A DNA stretch of 33,321 nucleotides from Acidithrix ferrooxidans (lineage in GTDB: Bacteria > Actinomycetota > Acidimicrobiia > Acidimicrobiales > Acidimicrobiaceae): assembly GCF_000949295.1 (NCBI RefSeq), contig NZ_JXYS01000101.1, positions 1 to 33,321 of the forward strand, read 5' to 3'. The notes beneath the pieces are model-generated. The model was not told the origin of the DNA. It saw only the letters and a list, made by a program, of their open reading frames with translations, and made no database searches. The translations under genes were made by a program, and so were the position numbers. This document shows, one piece after another, positions 26,764 to 33,321 of the stretch (positions within the stretch are counted from its first letter, which is position 1; each line of letters starts with the position of its first letter).

Positions 26764-28035
26764 TTAAGACCGCTCGATGAGAGAGGCGACGTATGCCTCT
26801 GGGTCAAATGGAATCAAATCCGAAATGGATTCGCCGACACCAACCAGCTTTACTGGAATCTGAAAGATATCCTCGATCGCAAAGGCAATTCCCCCCTTAG
26901 CTGATCCATCCAACTTAGTTAGGACCACGCCAGTCACTCCAACGGCTTCACTGAAGACCTTGGCTTGTGAGAGACCATTTTGACCTGTCGTTGCATCTAA
27001 TACCAAGAGAACTTCACCCAGGTTGCCCTGAGCCTTTTCTACAGTTCGATATATCTTCTTGAGCTCTTCAATGAGGTTGGTCTTGTTCTGTAGGCGTCCA
27101 GCGGTATCACCGAGCACAATGTCGAAGTCACGGGCCTTGGCGCTAGCGATCGCGTCAAACAGGACGCTCGAGGGATCTGCACCAGGTGCACCAGAAATCA
27201 CCTGCACATTGGCACGCTCGCCCCACAAGCTCAGTTGATCTGCCGCAGCCGCTCGAAAGGTATCAGCGGCGGCCAATAAGAGCTTTCTATCTCCTAACAT
27301 CGCTGCAACTTTGCCGATCGTAGTGGTCTTGCCGACACCATTTACGCCAACAAAGAGCCAGACAATAGGCTTGTCGCCATCTACTTTTAGAGCTCTATCG
27401 GCCTTAGATAATATCTCAAGCATCGATGATCGCACAATCTCAACCGCTTCGGTTGGAGACTTAGCCTTGGAGACTTTAGCCTTAGCCTGTGCACCCTCAA
27501 GGATCTTGGTGGTAGTTTCAAAACCAACGTCCGATAGGATCAGCGCATCTTGGAGATCATCCCAAAAGGAGTCATCCAAAGAACCGCGGCGAAATAACCC
27601 AGCAATTCTTCCGCCGAATGTCTCCCTAGATCTACCAAGTGCATCGCCAAGGCTAGGAGTTGCATGCGGCTTTGGTGGAGTGTCCTTAGAGGGAGCTTCT
27701 GGCCTCTCGGTCCTGGATCCTTTTAGATCGGTGGTGGCAAGATCTGGATTTACACGGACCTCAGTCGCCTTGGCTGGGGGTTTTGGTGAACTCTTTGAAG
27801 GAGTACTTGGCGGAGTTTTAGATGCGGGTTTAGACGGTGTCTTGGATGATGTCTTAACGTCCTGACGATTCTTTGTCGTCGATGGCCCCTTTGGAGCTGT
27901 GGCTCCTTTTTTAAGTTGCGGATTAGAAGCACCCTTGGATATAGTACCGCCTCTTCTAGCCTTCATTGGTCCCAGATAAAGGAGTATGCCCACGATCACA
28001 ACCGCGACAATCATAAGTGTAATTACAGTCTGCAC
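26764..28035 (-). CDS. ftsY: Signal recognition particle receptor FtsY
   Basis: The 423-residue SRP receptor GTPase that docks ribosome-SRP complexes at the membrane. An N-terminal helix (~3-23) anchors it, followed by a Lys/Pro/Ser/Thr-rich linker (~25-130), typical of actinobacterial FtsY instead of the acidic A domain of E. coli. The NG domain has G1 GVNGVGKTTT (~228), DTFRAAAADQL, G3 DTAGR (~308), TKLDGSAKGG (~371), and the closing GESISDLIPFDPEAYV. The start is GTG at 28035 with no clear ribosome site; an ATG seven codons later would cut into the anchor. No ffh or rnc is in view. Confidence 0.95.
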   Translation of the reverse strand: MQTVITLMIVAVVIVGILLYLGPMKARRGGTISKGASNPQLKKGATAPKGPSTTKNRQDVKTSSKTPSKPASKTPPSTPSKSSPKPPAKATEVRVNPDLATTDLKGSRTERPEAPSKDTPPKPHATPSLGDALGRSRETFGGRIAGLFRRGSLDDSFWDDLQDALILSDVGFETTTKILEGAQAKAKVSKAKSPTEAVEIVRSSMLEILSKADRALKVDGDKPIVWLFVGVNGVGKTTTIGKVAAMLGDRKLLLAAADTFRAAAADQLSLWGERANVQVISGAPGADPSSVLFDAIASAKARDFDIVLGDTAGRLQNKTNLIEELKKIYRTVEKAQGNLGEVLLVLDATTGQNGLSQAKVFSEAVGVTGVVLTKLDGSAKGGIAFAIEDIFQIPVKLVGVGESISDLIPFDPEAYVASLIERS

Positions 28036-28156
28036 GCCGATTGAGTCTATTGCCTAAATTGCCTCCCTAGGAATGATTTGAATATCCTCACGAAGCTATA
28101 GCCAACCCTAAGAACTAAAGTCGTGAGGTGATCTCACCAAATGCGGACCTGCTACC

Positions 28157-28360
28157 GGTGAACCTCCCCGTCCTCACGGACGGGGCTTCTGGCTCCGTCT
28201 GTTTGGTTGGGGTTACCTGACATCGCTCCCATCACGCCACCGGGACCGACTGGTCTGGTACTAATGAATTGGTACTGGTGGATGAGTTCGCTAGTTTCGG
28301 CTTGCCTGTCTGAGATATCTCAGACAAGGCCCGGTTCTGGGCACTACTTCGGGCTCTGGC
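28157..28360 (-). ncRNA. Candidate omega-RNA-like 3' end, copy B
   Basis: The terminal hairpin is fully Watson-Crick (CCCCGTCC-GTGA-GGACGGGG). The 20-base palindrome TGTCTGAGATATCTCAGACA is perfect, and the stem 28258-28265/28268-28275 covaries with copy A. Bases just below 28157 would be the guide. Expression is unknown. Confidence 0.4.
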
Positions 28361-28800
28361 CTTAGGGCACTGCACCTTTTGGTGTGTCTTGCGTTGATTG
28401 AGTGACCAATGTTTTTCAGCTCGAAGATACGTGACTAAGATTGTTGTATCTAGTCCAATTGGAGAGCACTCTGCGTATATCGCCTTCTGGAGAATGTTTA
28501 TTGCTCCTAGGGCGTCTCGATGACAGCTGAACCCACAGATAGGGCTCTCGCATCGGTAGTGCCGACCTGATGGTCGCTTGCGTCTTAAGCACGCAGGGCA
28601 AGTTTGGCTAGAGTATGACTCGTTTAGGGGTTGTATCTCTAAGTTAGTTTTCTAATTGAGGTATTGCTCTTGAGGGCCTCTTGACCACTGGGATAGTTGC
28701 TGGCGACCGTGGCGACCCATGGATCGTTTGGCTTTACTATGTTTTTCTATCCCTCTTACGTCACCAACTATGAGTGTGGCGGTGTTGTGGTTAATGACGT
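28232..28800 (-). pseudogene. TnpB RNA-guided nuclease, 3' fragment (copy B)
   Basis: An uninterrupted frame from 28651 to the TGA at 28234-28232 keeps the zinc finger (SSQTCPACLRR, then CHRDALGAINIL) and the natural C-terminal tail QKAIYAECSPIGLDTTILV, which copy A lost. Upstream, GAG has become TAG at 28654-28652 and one extra base shifts the frame near 28671. The coding region then ends at 28800 in unrelated sequence. Only the last ~190 residues of TnpB are represented. Confidence 0.85.
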
Positions 28801-28858
28801 GATTGGCCGGCTTTTTGGACACCTGATGGTCAAAGTCACAAAGTGATGATTTTGTCTT

Positions 28859-28879
28859 CCCTAGGTGTCAAGGGAGTTG
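28859..28879. repeat. Orphan IS3-type end sequence
   Basis: These 21 bases are the exact reverse complement of 678-698, at the outer end of the IS3 element on the left. No other part of that element is present here. Confidence 0.7.
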
Positions 28880-29054
28880 ACTTTCCTCTTCGCAGTTACC
28901 AGTCTTATATACTTCTTTGATCCAGGGCAGGTTTGCACCGGCTGATCTTGTGTTGGCTGATCTTGCGCTGGAGCTTGCCTATGACCTTAGCCCATCTTTC
29001 CGAAAATCAAACCATTCTCCCAGCTAGTTGAGTATGTGGTCTTACGTTGGGACA

Positions 29055-29408
29055 CTACAAATGCGTCGCAATGGTCTTTATCCGTTTAAGGGGATCACTA
29101 ACTCCTAAGAGACGGTAGATCTCTTTGTGAACCGGCTCAGGAACACCACTAGTGCGGATGTGATAGACGACGCCTTTATCTGATGTAAGAACTATGGTGG
29201 CTCGGCGGTGACTGTTGAGTTGCTCTTGGATGGTTGACCATCTTCTCTTATCGTTATTTTGCCTCAAGGTCAGCTCAATAGCACTAAGGGGGTGATAGGC
29301 AAGTACTGAGATGAAGAGGTGAGCAGCAGTTCGGCTAGCTAGTTGATGATAGACCGGTCGAAGTCCAAGATCACTCTTGAGGGATCTAAAGGCATCTTCT
29401 GGAATTAC
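29055..29408 (-). pseudogene. IS1634-like (IS4-superfamily) transposase, C-terminal fragment
   Basis: The frame open from 29408 reads IPEDAFRSLKSDLGLRPVY, AHLFISVLAYHPL, TIQEQLNSHRRATIVL and EIYRLLGVSDPLKR. These are the conserved tail of IS1634-type DDE transposases, including the Glu of the catalytic triad in EDAFRSLK. Everything before it is missing because the IS3 element begins at 29408. GTAGTGTCCCAACGTAAG on the minus strand just downstream (about 29053-29036) may be the old terminal repeat. Confidence 0.8.
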
Positions 29409-29438
29409 TCACCAAACGCGACACGGAACTCCGCTTAT

Positions 29439-30290
29439 CTATGCAGCTTTCACCATAGCTGACTTTTCAAAATCAATTGGCGAAATGTCACCAATACTTG
29501 AATGTCTCCGCCTTCGGTTGTACCATTGGATCCAGTCGAAGATCTCTATTCTTGCCTCCTCTCTGGTGTCGAAGACTGTTTGATATACGAGCTCCTTCTT
29601 CAATGACGCCCATAGCGCCTCAGCCATAGCGTTATCGTAGGAATCCCCAACGCTCCCCATCGACTGTGAGAACTGAGAGAGTCGTAGCATCTCCCTGAAC
29701 TCATTACTTGTGTACCTAAGATCCATGGTCGATGCGAAAAATGGTATCTGACATCAATACCTTTCCCCTGGTAGATCGTGCTTTATCGAGGCAATCGATG
29801 AACATCTGGGTGTCCATTGAATCGCTCATCGAGTATCCAAGGATTCGCCGTGAGCACGCATCCATGATGCACACCAGATACAACCAGCCCTCCCTGGTGC
29901 CGATGTAGGTCAGGTCGCTCACCCAGAGCTTGTCTGTTTCATCGACGGAGAAGTTTCTCTCAACTAGATCAGAACTCTTCCTGGCGTGTCTATCTGGCCT
30001 GGTCGTGATCGTCTTAGCTCTTCCACAAGCGCCAGTGATGGATAACTCTGCCATCAGGCGACTTACGGTCGCTCTTGAGACGTTAATACCGCTATCTCTG
30101 AGCTCATGAGTCAATCTCGGTGCTCCGTAGATCCTACGGTTAGCTACAAATGCCTCAAGGAGCCTCTCTTTGAGATTCTCACGAGTGTTATGTAGCTCTT
30201 CGAGGTACTTCCTCCTCACCGACCAGCGGTAATAGGCAGAACGCGATACAGCTAAGACCCTACAGAGCACATTGATTGGAAAATCGGCCT
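29439..30290 (-). pseudogene. IS3 transposase OrfB with two frameshifts
   Basis: Pieced together, the protein is a normal DDE transposase. LCRVLAVSRSAYYRW opens it, IYGAPRLTHELR and WVSDLTYIGTREGWLYL carry the first Asp, DHGSRYTSNEF the second, and DSYDNAMAEALWASLKKELV the Glu. Two single-base lesions break it: an extra base in GGCC near 30286-30290, just after FIDIRK, and an extra base near 29718 between HGS and RYTS. OrfA would join it by -1 slippage at A-AAA-C near 30360. Confidence 0.85.
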
Positions 30291-30315
30291 TTACGGATAT
30301 CTATGAACTGGTAAA

Positions 30316-30639
30316 TCAGTTCCCGTCTGTGTCCTTTATCCAGAAGGCCGAAAATCGTTTTAAGATTTCTTTCTCCATTCTGAGCTGCTCGTTCTCCTTG
30401 CGGAGACGGTCGATCTCGTCGGCCACAACCGATCCTTCACCGGCATTAGCCTTCTTTGCTCTCCGAGCGTTGTAGACCCAATTATTAAGAGTTGCCTCCG
30501 AGATACCCAACTCATTAGCCACCTGCTTAATGGATCGATTTCCAATCTCTACAAGTTTGACTGCGTCACTTTTGAAATCTGAGTCAAACTTTCTACGAGG
30601 CGTTGCCTCTTTTGGATGCAATTCTCCCATGACTGCCAT
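30316..30639 (-). CDS. IS3 transposase OrfA
   Basis: A 107-residue helix-turn-helix protein. RRKFDSDFKSDAVKLVE starts the HTH_Tnp_1 domain, NELGISEATLNNWVY is the recognition helix, and EIDRLRKENEQLRMEKEILKR is the leucine-zipper helix that dimerises OrfA and OrfAB. The last ~12 residues follow the expected frameshift point and are not conserved. The frame appears intact. Confidence 0.88.
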   Translation of the reverse strand: MAVMGELHPKEATPRRKFDSDFKSDAVKLVEIGNRSIKQVANELGISEATLNNWVYNARRAKKANAGEGSVVADEIDRLRKENEQLRMEKEILKRFSAFWIKDTDGN

Positions 30640-30679
30640 TCTCCTTTGATTTAGGGAGAGTCGTGTCGCGTATCGTGAG

Positions 30680-31103
30680 AAGGTTCACTGTCTTCGCCCT
30701 CTTATAAACAAAAATCAAGCTAGGGTGACAACAATCTTGGCAGAGAGGGAGCTAGAGCGCGCAACAAGTTGCTTATATTCTCCCCAACAAGAAATGTCCA
30801 TAGAAGGACCGAATGAAATATCTACTAAGAACAGAAAAAGACATATCCAGTAAACGCGAGCTGTGGTAAATTATGCAAAAGTGATGGCCGCTCGCGTGCA
30901 TTTTTCGTGGCCGCTAACTTGCAGTTCCCAATGGCAATTAACAAGATTCTCTGGATACCTTCTCAACTCAATTCCAACTTCGCCCTCTTAGAAACATAAA
31001 TCAATCTAGGTGGCAACTTTCCCTGCAGACAGGGGAAAGCTTAATGAGCCGTGGTGAAGCTTCGGTGATGTATCGTTCACCGGGAAGCTAAAGCATATTG
31101 CAG
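30680..31103. repeat. Intergenic region with a ~40-bp degenerate direct repeat
   Basis: About 40 bases beginning CTTCGCCCTCTTA recur at ~30692-30731 and ~30978-31017 with a few substitutions and indels, which may mark ends of a lost element. A CCCTG/CAGGGG hairpin lies at 31017-31040. No gene is seen. Confidence 0.7.
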
Positions 31104-31143
31104 TCGACTCAGAATACAAAGGAGTGCTATAATGATGTCATGA
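31104..31143 (+). promoter_or_regulatory. Promoter and start region of the toxin-antitoxin operon
   Basis: An extended -10, TGCTATAAT (31125-31133), ends seven bases before the antitoxin ATG at 31140, so the transcript may be leaderless. A weak -35 (TCGACT) is at 31104-31109. Alternatively, on a longer transcript, GGAG (31121-31124) would serve a three-codon mini-ORF, ATG 31132 to TGA 31141, whose stop overlaps the antitoxin ATG. Confidence 0.55.
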
Positions 31144-31361
31144 ATACGGTTAAGAGAACGACGACAGTTAGAATGCAGGCCTCTACGGCGGAGGCCCTTG
31201 AATTGGTCGCTCGAACCGACAACTTGTCAGTCTCGGAGGCTGTCCGCGTTGCCGTAAATGAATATATCGATTCCCGCCGGGCAGATCCAGAATTTCAAAA
31301 ACGGCTTACTAATTTATTTGAAGCTGAACGGGATGTTTTCGAGAAGCTTGCTCAAATGTGA
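31140..31361 (+). CDS. Ribbon-helix-helix antitoxin
   Basis: A 73-residue protein. TTTVRMQASTAEALELVA is the beta strand and first helix, and LSVSEAVRVAVNEYI the second helix, of a MetJ/Arc ribbon-helix-helix. The C-terminal tail, FQKRLTNLFEAERDVFEKLA, would wrap the toxin. Such antitoxins bind their own promoter and neutralise the toxin. The frame extends upstream to 31098, but ATG 31140 fits the promoter and the fold. Its ATGTGA end overlaps the toxin's GTG by four bases. Confidence 0.82.
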   Translation: MNTVKRTTTVRMQASTAEALELVARTDNLSVSEAVRVAVNEYIDSRRADPEFQKRLTNLFEAERDVFEKLAQM

Positions 31362-31750
31362 CTCGATATATCGATCTCGCAGATTTTCTTATAATCGCAG
31401 AGGCCGTTCTCGGAATTGATGCAAAAGTCCTAGCTAGGTCTGTACGAATTGATCTTGCCGAGTCTGCTCTTTATTCTCCATCTTCATCGTTCGATGGCAT
31501 CGAGTTTTATCAGGGATTTGCCCTCAAAGCTGCGGTTCTTGTGATGCACCTCGTCAAAAACCATCCACTACCAGATGGAAACAAGAGATCTAGTTACGTG
31601 TGCCTTAGAGAGTTCGTGCACCGAAACAACTATACCTGGAAAACTGGGGCGAACGACGAAATCGTTTCGACCATGATAAAAGTTGCTTCAGATGACATAA
31701 CGCTGGAAGAATTAACAAAGTGGATATCGAGTCGAATACTTCCTGCATGA
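31358..31750 (+). CDS. Doc-type Fic toxin
   Basis: A 130-residue death-on-curing family protein. DLAESALYSPSSSFDG and ALKAAVLVMHLVKNHPLPDGNKRSSY show the Doc fold, with the active-site signature H69-P-L-P-D-G-N-K-R77. The Lys in place of the usual Fic Gly is the Doc variant; phage P1 Doc phosphorylates EF-Tu rather than AMPylating. The catalytic His, Asp, Asn and Arg are all present, so it is probably active. It starts with GTG inside the antitoxin's stop, giving tight coupling. Doc is classically paired with Phd; here the partner is ribbon-helix-helix. Confidence 0.87.
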   Translation: MTRYIDLADFLIIAEAVLGIDAKVLARSVRIDLAESALYSPSSSFDGIEFYQGFALKAAVLVMHLVKNHPLPDGNKRSSYVCLREFVHRNNYTWKTGANDEIVSTMIKVASDDITLEELTKWISSRILPA

Positions 31751-32081
31751 CGATGCCAGATTATCTGGACCACCGTGCCGGAGTCTCTGGACCACCTTTG
31801 TTGGTCCTCGAACCTATTTCTAAATTAGCTTATTCACGATATAGGTTGAAGACCAATTAGGCGATTCAGGCTCAGATTTGTAGATTTATTTACAGATATC
31901 ATTCTTTGTTTGAATGATATTTTCGCGCAACCCCTCTCAGCTATCGTTCCTGACGGTTATCTGGCACTTCGGATTTAACGGTGGCTAGAGGTTAAAGTTC
32001 CATTTTTATGAAGTCGCTTTGGAGGTGGTACAGGGGTTCTGCCAGAATGGGATTTGACAAAACTCACAATGGAGAGCCCCT
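31751..32081. other. Intergenic region
   Basis: About 330 bases between the toxin gene and the ISL3 fragment. CTGGACCACC occurs twice near 31770-31797. No gene is seen. Confidence 0.4.
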
Positions 32082-32321
32082 GTGGAAAAAGATCATAAAG
32101 CAATTTCTAAAATCTTGGTTGGTTTAGTTGATATTAATTTGATACGCGTTGAAGATAATCTTGGTGAACCGCTCCATGTTCACATTGAGTGTTCTAATTC
32201 ACAAAAGCAATGTCCAACCGCTGAAGGCAAAGTTCACCATAATGGCCTCAGAGTTGTTGAGGTTGTAGACCTACCGTCTTTTGGTCGCAAGGTTATTCTT
32301 TTTCATACTTATCAAGTTTAG
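32082..32321 (+). pseudogene. ISL3-family transposase, N-terminal fragment
   Basis: From GTG 32082, SKILVGLVDINLIRVED, then VHIECSNSQKQCP, VHHNGLRVVEVVDLPSFGRKVIL follow the N-terminal pattern of ISL3 transposases: a leader strand, a zinc finger, and R-x-x-D-L-P-x-x-G. The zinc finger has lost its second Cys and Gly (CPTAEG). The frame stops at 32321, where the IS1595 transposase begins on the other strand, so the whole catalytic domain is missing. Confidence 0.65.
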
Positions 32322-33257
32322 TAAGCAAGAGCCATTTTGGAATCAGATTCGCGGAGTAGCGGATGTGGAGACGCAAACACACATGTATTGAGAAGTCGCT
32401 CTACCAAGGACATTTCAAAGTGCCTTCGGTTGAATCGGTATGCGAATTCCTCGAGGTAAAGTTGCTTATGTTCCTCACGTCCGTGGTATGTTCCGTCGAT
32501 AAATTTCTTGCAGTTCCCTATCAGGATGTTGAGCCATTTGAATGTTACATGTGCTTGTTCGTCTTTGGATAGAGTGAACCAATGCGCTAGTCCAAGGTCT
32601 TTCAGCACATACCCCGTAACTTGGGTTACCATCACTTATCAGCTTGGTATCGGAATCTAAACGTCTCACAAAAACATCTTTGAATGATTTAGCAGTGGTA
32701 TCTTTGATTACTTCCATGAAGCAATGAGTAGGAGCACCATTGCTAATCGACACTCCAATTAGGACATTGGTTTGTTTTGTTCCCTTTCCTCTTCTGCCTT
32801 CGCCATGGCTCTCACCACCTAAAAAGAACTCATCTACTCAGGCGTTTTCTCCAAGTTTGTATAAACCATTTCGGTCAGCCATTGCTTTTCGTAGCTTATT
32901 TAGCATCAACCAGCCAGTCGAATAAGATACTTGAACGAATTTAGCAATGGTAGTAGCCGAAAGACCACGCTTGTCGTTGGACAATAGATAGATAGCGGAG
33001 AACCACTTGGATAAAGAGATATGGCTTCGATGGAAGATGGTTCCGGAGGTAACGCTAGTTTGGCGGTGACAAGATTTACATTGAAAAAGTGGAGCTCGAG
33101 ATGCTGCATTTCTTCGATGGTTTGGCCTGATTAAGGTAAACTGGTCAGAGTCACACTTTGGGCATCTAAATCCCTCTTTCCACCGCAATTTGATCAAATG
33201 ATCTTCACATGCTTCCTCTGAAGCGAAGCGTACCATAAAGCCTGAGATATCCACCAT
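32318..33257 (-). pseudogene. IS1595/ISXO2-like transposase with stop codon and frameshift
   Basis: Residues 1-139 hold the IS1595 N-terminal zinc ribbon (FRCPKCDSDQF, FQCKSCHRQTSVTSGTIF) and KWFSAIYLLSNDKRGLSA. An in-frame TGA (32840-32838) then precedes VDEFFLGGESHGEGRRGKG, the first catalytic Asp block. SDGNPSYGV carries the second Asp. A one-base shift between ~32600 and 32635 leads to LGLAHWFTLSKDEQ and EEFAYRFNRRHF at the C-terminus. Neither lesion is conservative, so the gene is inactive as read. Terminal repeats were not identified. Confidence 0.8.
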
Positions 33258-33321
33258 GCCATCCTTTCATCGAACATCTGTTCTACTAAAGATTAGCTCC
33301 AATCTGGTCTCGGTGGAGGCG

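Larger units (their letters stand above)
28157..28800 (-). mobile_element. IS605-type right-end remnant (copy B)
   Basis: It repeats 21001-21615 almost base for base, with a 28-base insertion relative to copy A and scattered substitutions. It starts with the same terminal GGTGAACC and hairpin and stops abruptly at 28800. The flanking DNA differs on both sides, so the copies are separate insertions or a duplicated fragment. Confidence 0.85.
29408..30679 (-). mobile_element. IS3-family insertion sequence with intact ends, broken orfB
   Basis: About 1.27 kb bounded by an 18-bp imperfect inverted repeat: CTCACCAAACGCGACACG at 29408-29425 and CTCACGATACGCGACACG, inverted, at 30662-30679, with two mismatches. 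It contains orfA and orfB. The left end interrupts an IS1634-like transposase gene. No matching target duplication is evident, and the lost half of the interrupted gene is not on the other side. Confidence 0.85.

Noticed and set aside
27311-27865. 184-codon plus-strand frame
   Set aside because: Antisense shadow of ftsY; the low-complexity residues mirror the FtsY linker.

Overview
The window looks like a chromosomal segment of an actinobacterium with moderate GC and unusually long intergenic stretches. The clues are an FtsY with an N-terminal membrane anchor and a long basic/proline-rich linker, a transhydrogenase split into pntAA-pntAB-pntB, many GTG/TTG starts, GTGA gene overlaps, and a binding-protein-dependent transporter next to a lipoprotein-rich complement. 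A membrane-anchored cupredoxin and a UDP-sulfoquinovose synthase would fit an acidophilic, iron-oxidising relative of Acidimicrobiia (Acidithrix/Ferrimicrobium type). That placement is inference; no rRNA or phylogenetic marker was compared.

Layout. 1-698: the 5' part of an IS3-family element running off the left edge. 788-4728: a possible decayed frame, a GH3 lipoprotein, and a membrane-permease/TetR pair with a clear operator palindrome. 5481-8393: pntAA-pntAB-pntB operon ending in a hairpin. 9020-13063: a three-gene ABC importer operon (binding lipoprotein, fused permease, ATPase) on the minus strand with a strong intrinsic terminator. 13745-20684: mostly single genes (Gfo/Idh/MocA oxidoreductase, small Ala/Gly-rich protein, acyl-CoA synthetase, SQD1-like synthase, hemolysin-III/PAQR protein) separated by 0.3-0.7 kb of apparently non-coding DNA. 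21001-22520: a wrecked IS605-type element (tnpB 3' end, tnpA remnant and a zinc-ribbon fragment). 22613-28035: a PfkB sugar kinase, a SHOCT-cupredoxin gene pair, and ftsY. 28157-33321: a mobile-element graveyard with a second copy of the TnpB 3' end, an IS1634-like transposase tail, an IS3 element with intact ends but broken orfB, an RHH-Doc toxin-antitoxin module, an ISL3 fragment and a broken IS1595/ISXO2 transposase.

Most interesting signals. (1) Two near-identical 3' ends of decayed tnpB genes keep the right-end hairpin and a stem that has changed by a compensatory base-pair swap, suggesting an omega-RNA-like transcript outliving its nuclease. (2) A SHOCT membrane peptide gene, translationally overlapped with a type-1 copper protein, carries an in-frame TGA where an adjacent 15-base repeat has TGG. 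(3) A Doc toxin is paired with a ribbon-helix-helix antitoxin whose start codon is either leaderless or coupled to a three-codon mini-ORF. (4) A perfect 14-bp TetR operator lies at its presumed target promoter. (5) Intergenic DNA is peppered with short, perfect tandem duplications of 13-19 bp.

The housekeeping genes (pnt, ftsY, pfkB-type kinase, acyl-CoA synthetase) are intact. Nearly every mobile element carries at least one inactivating lesion, so either the region is decaying or some single-base lesions are assembly errors.
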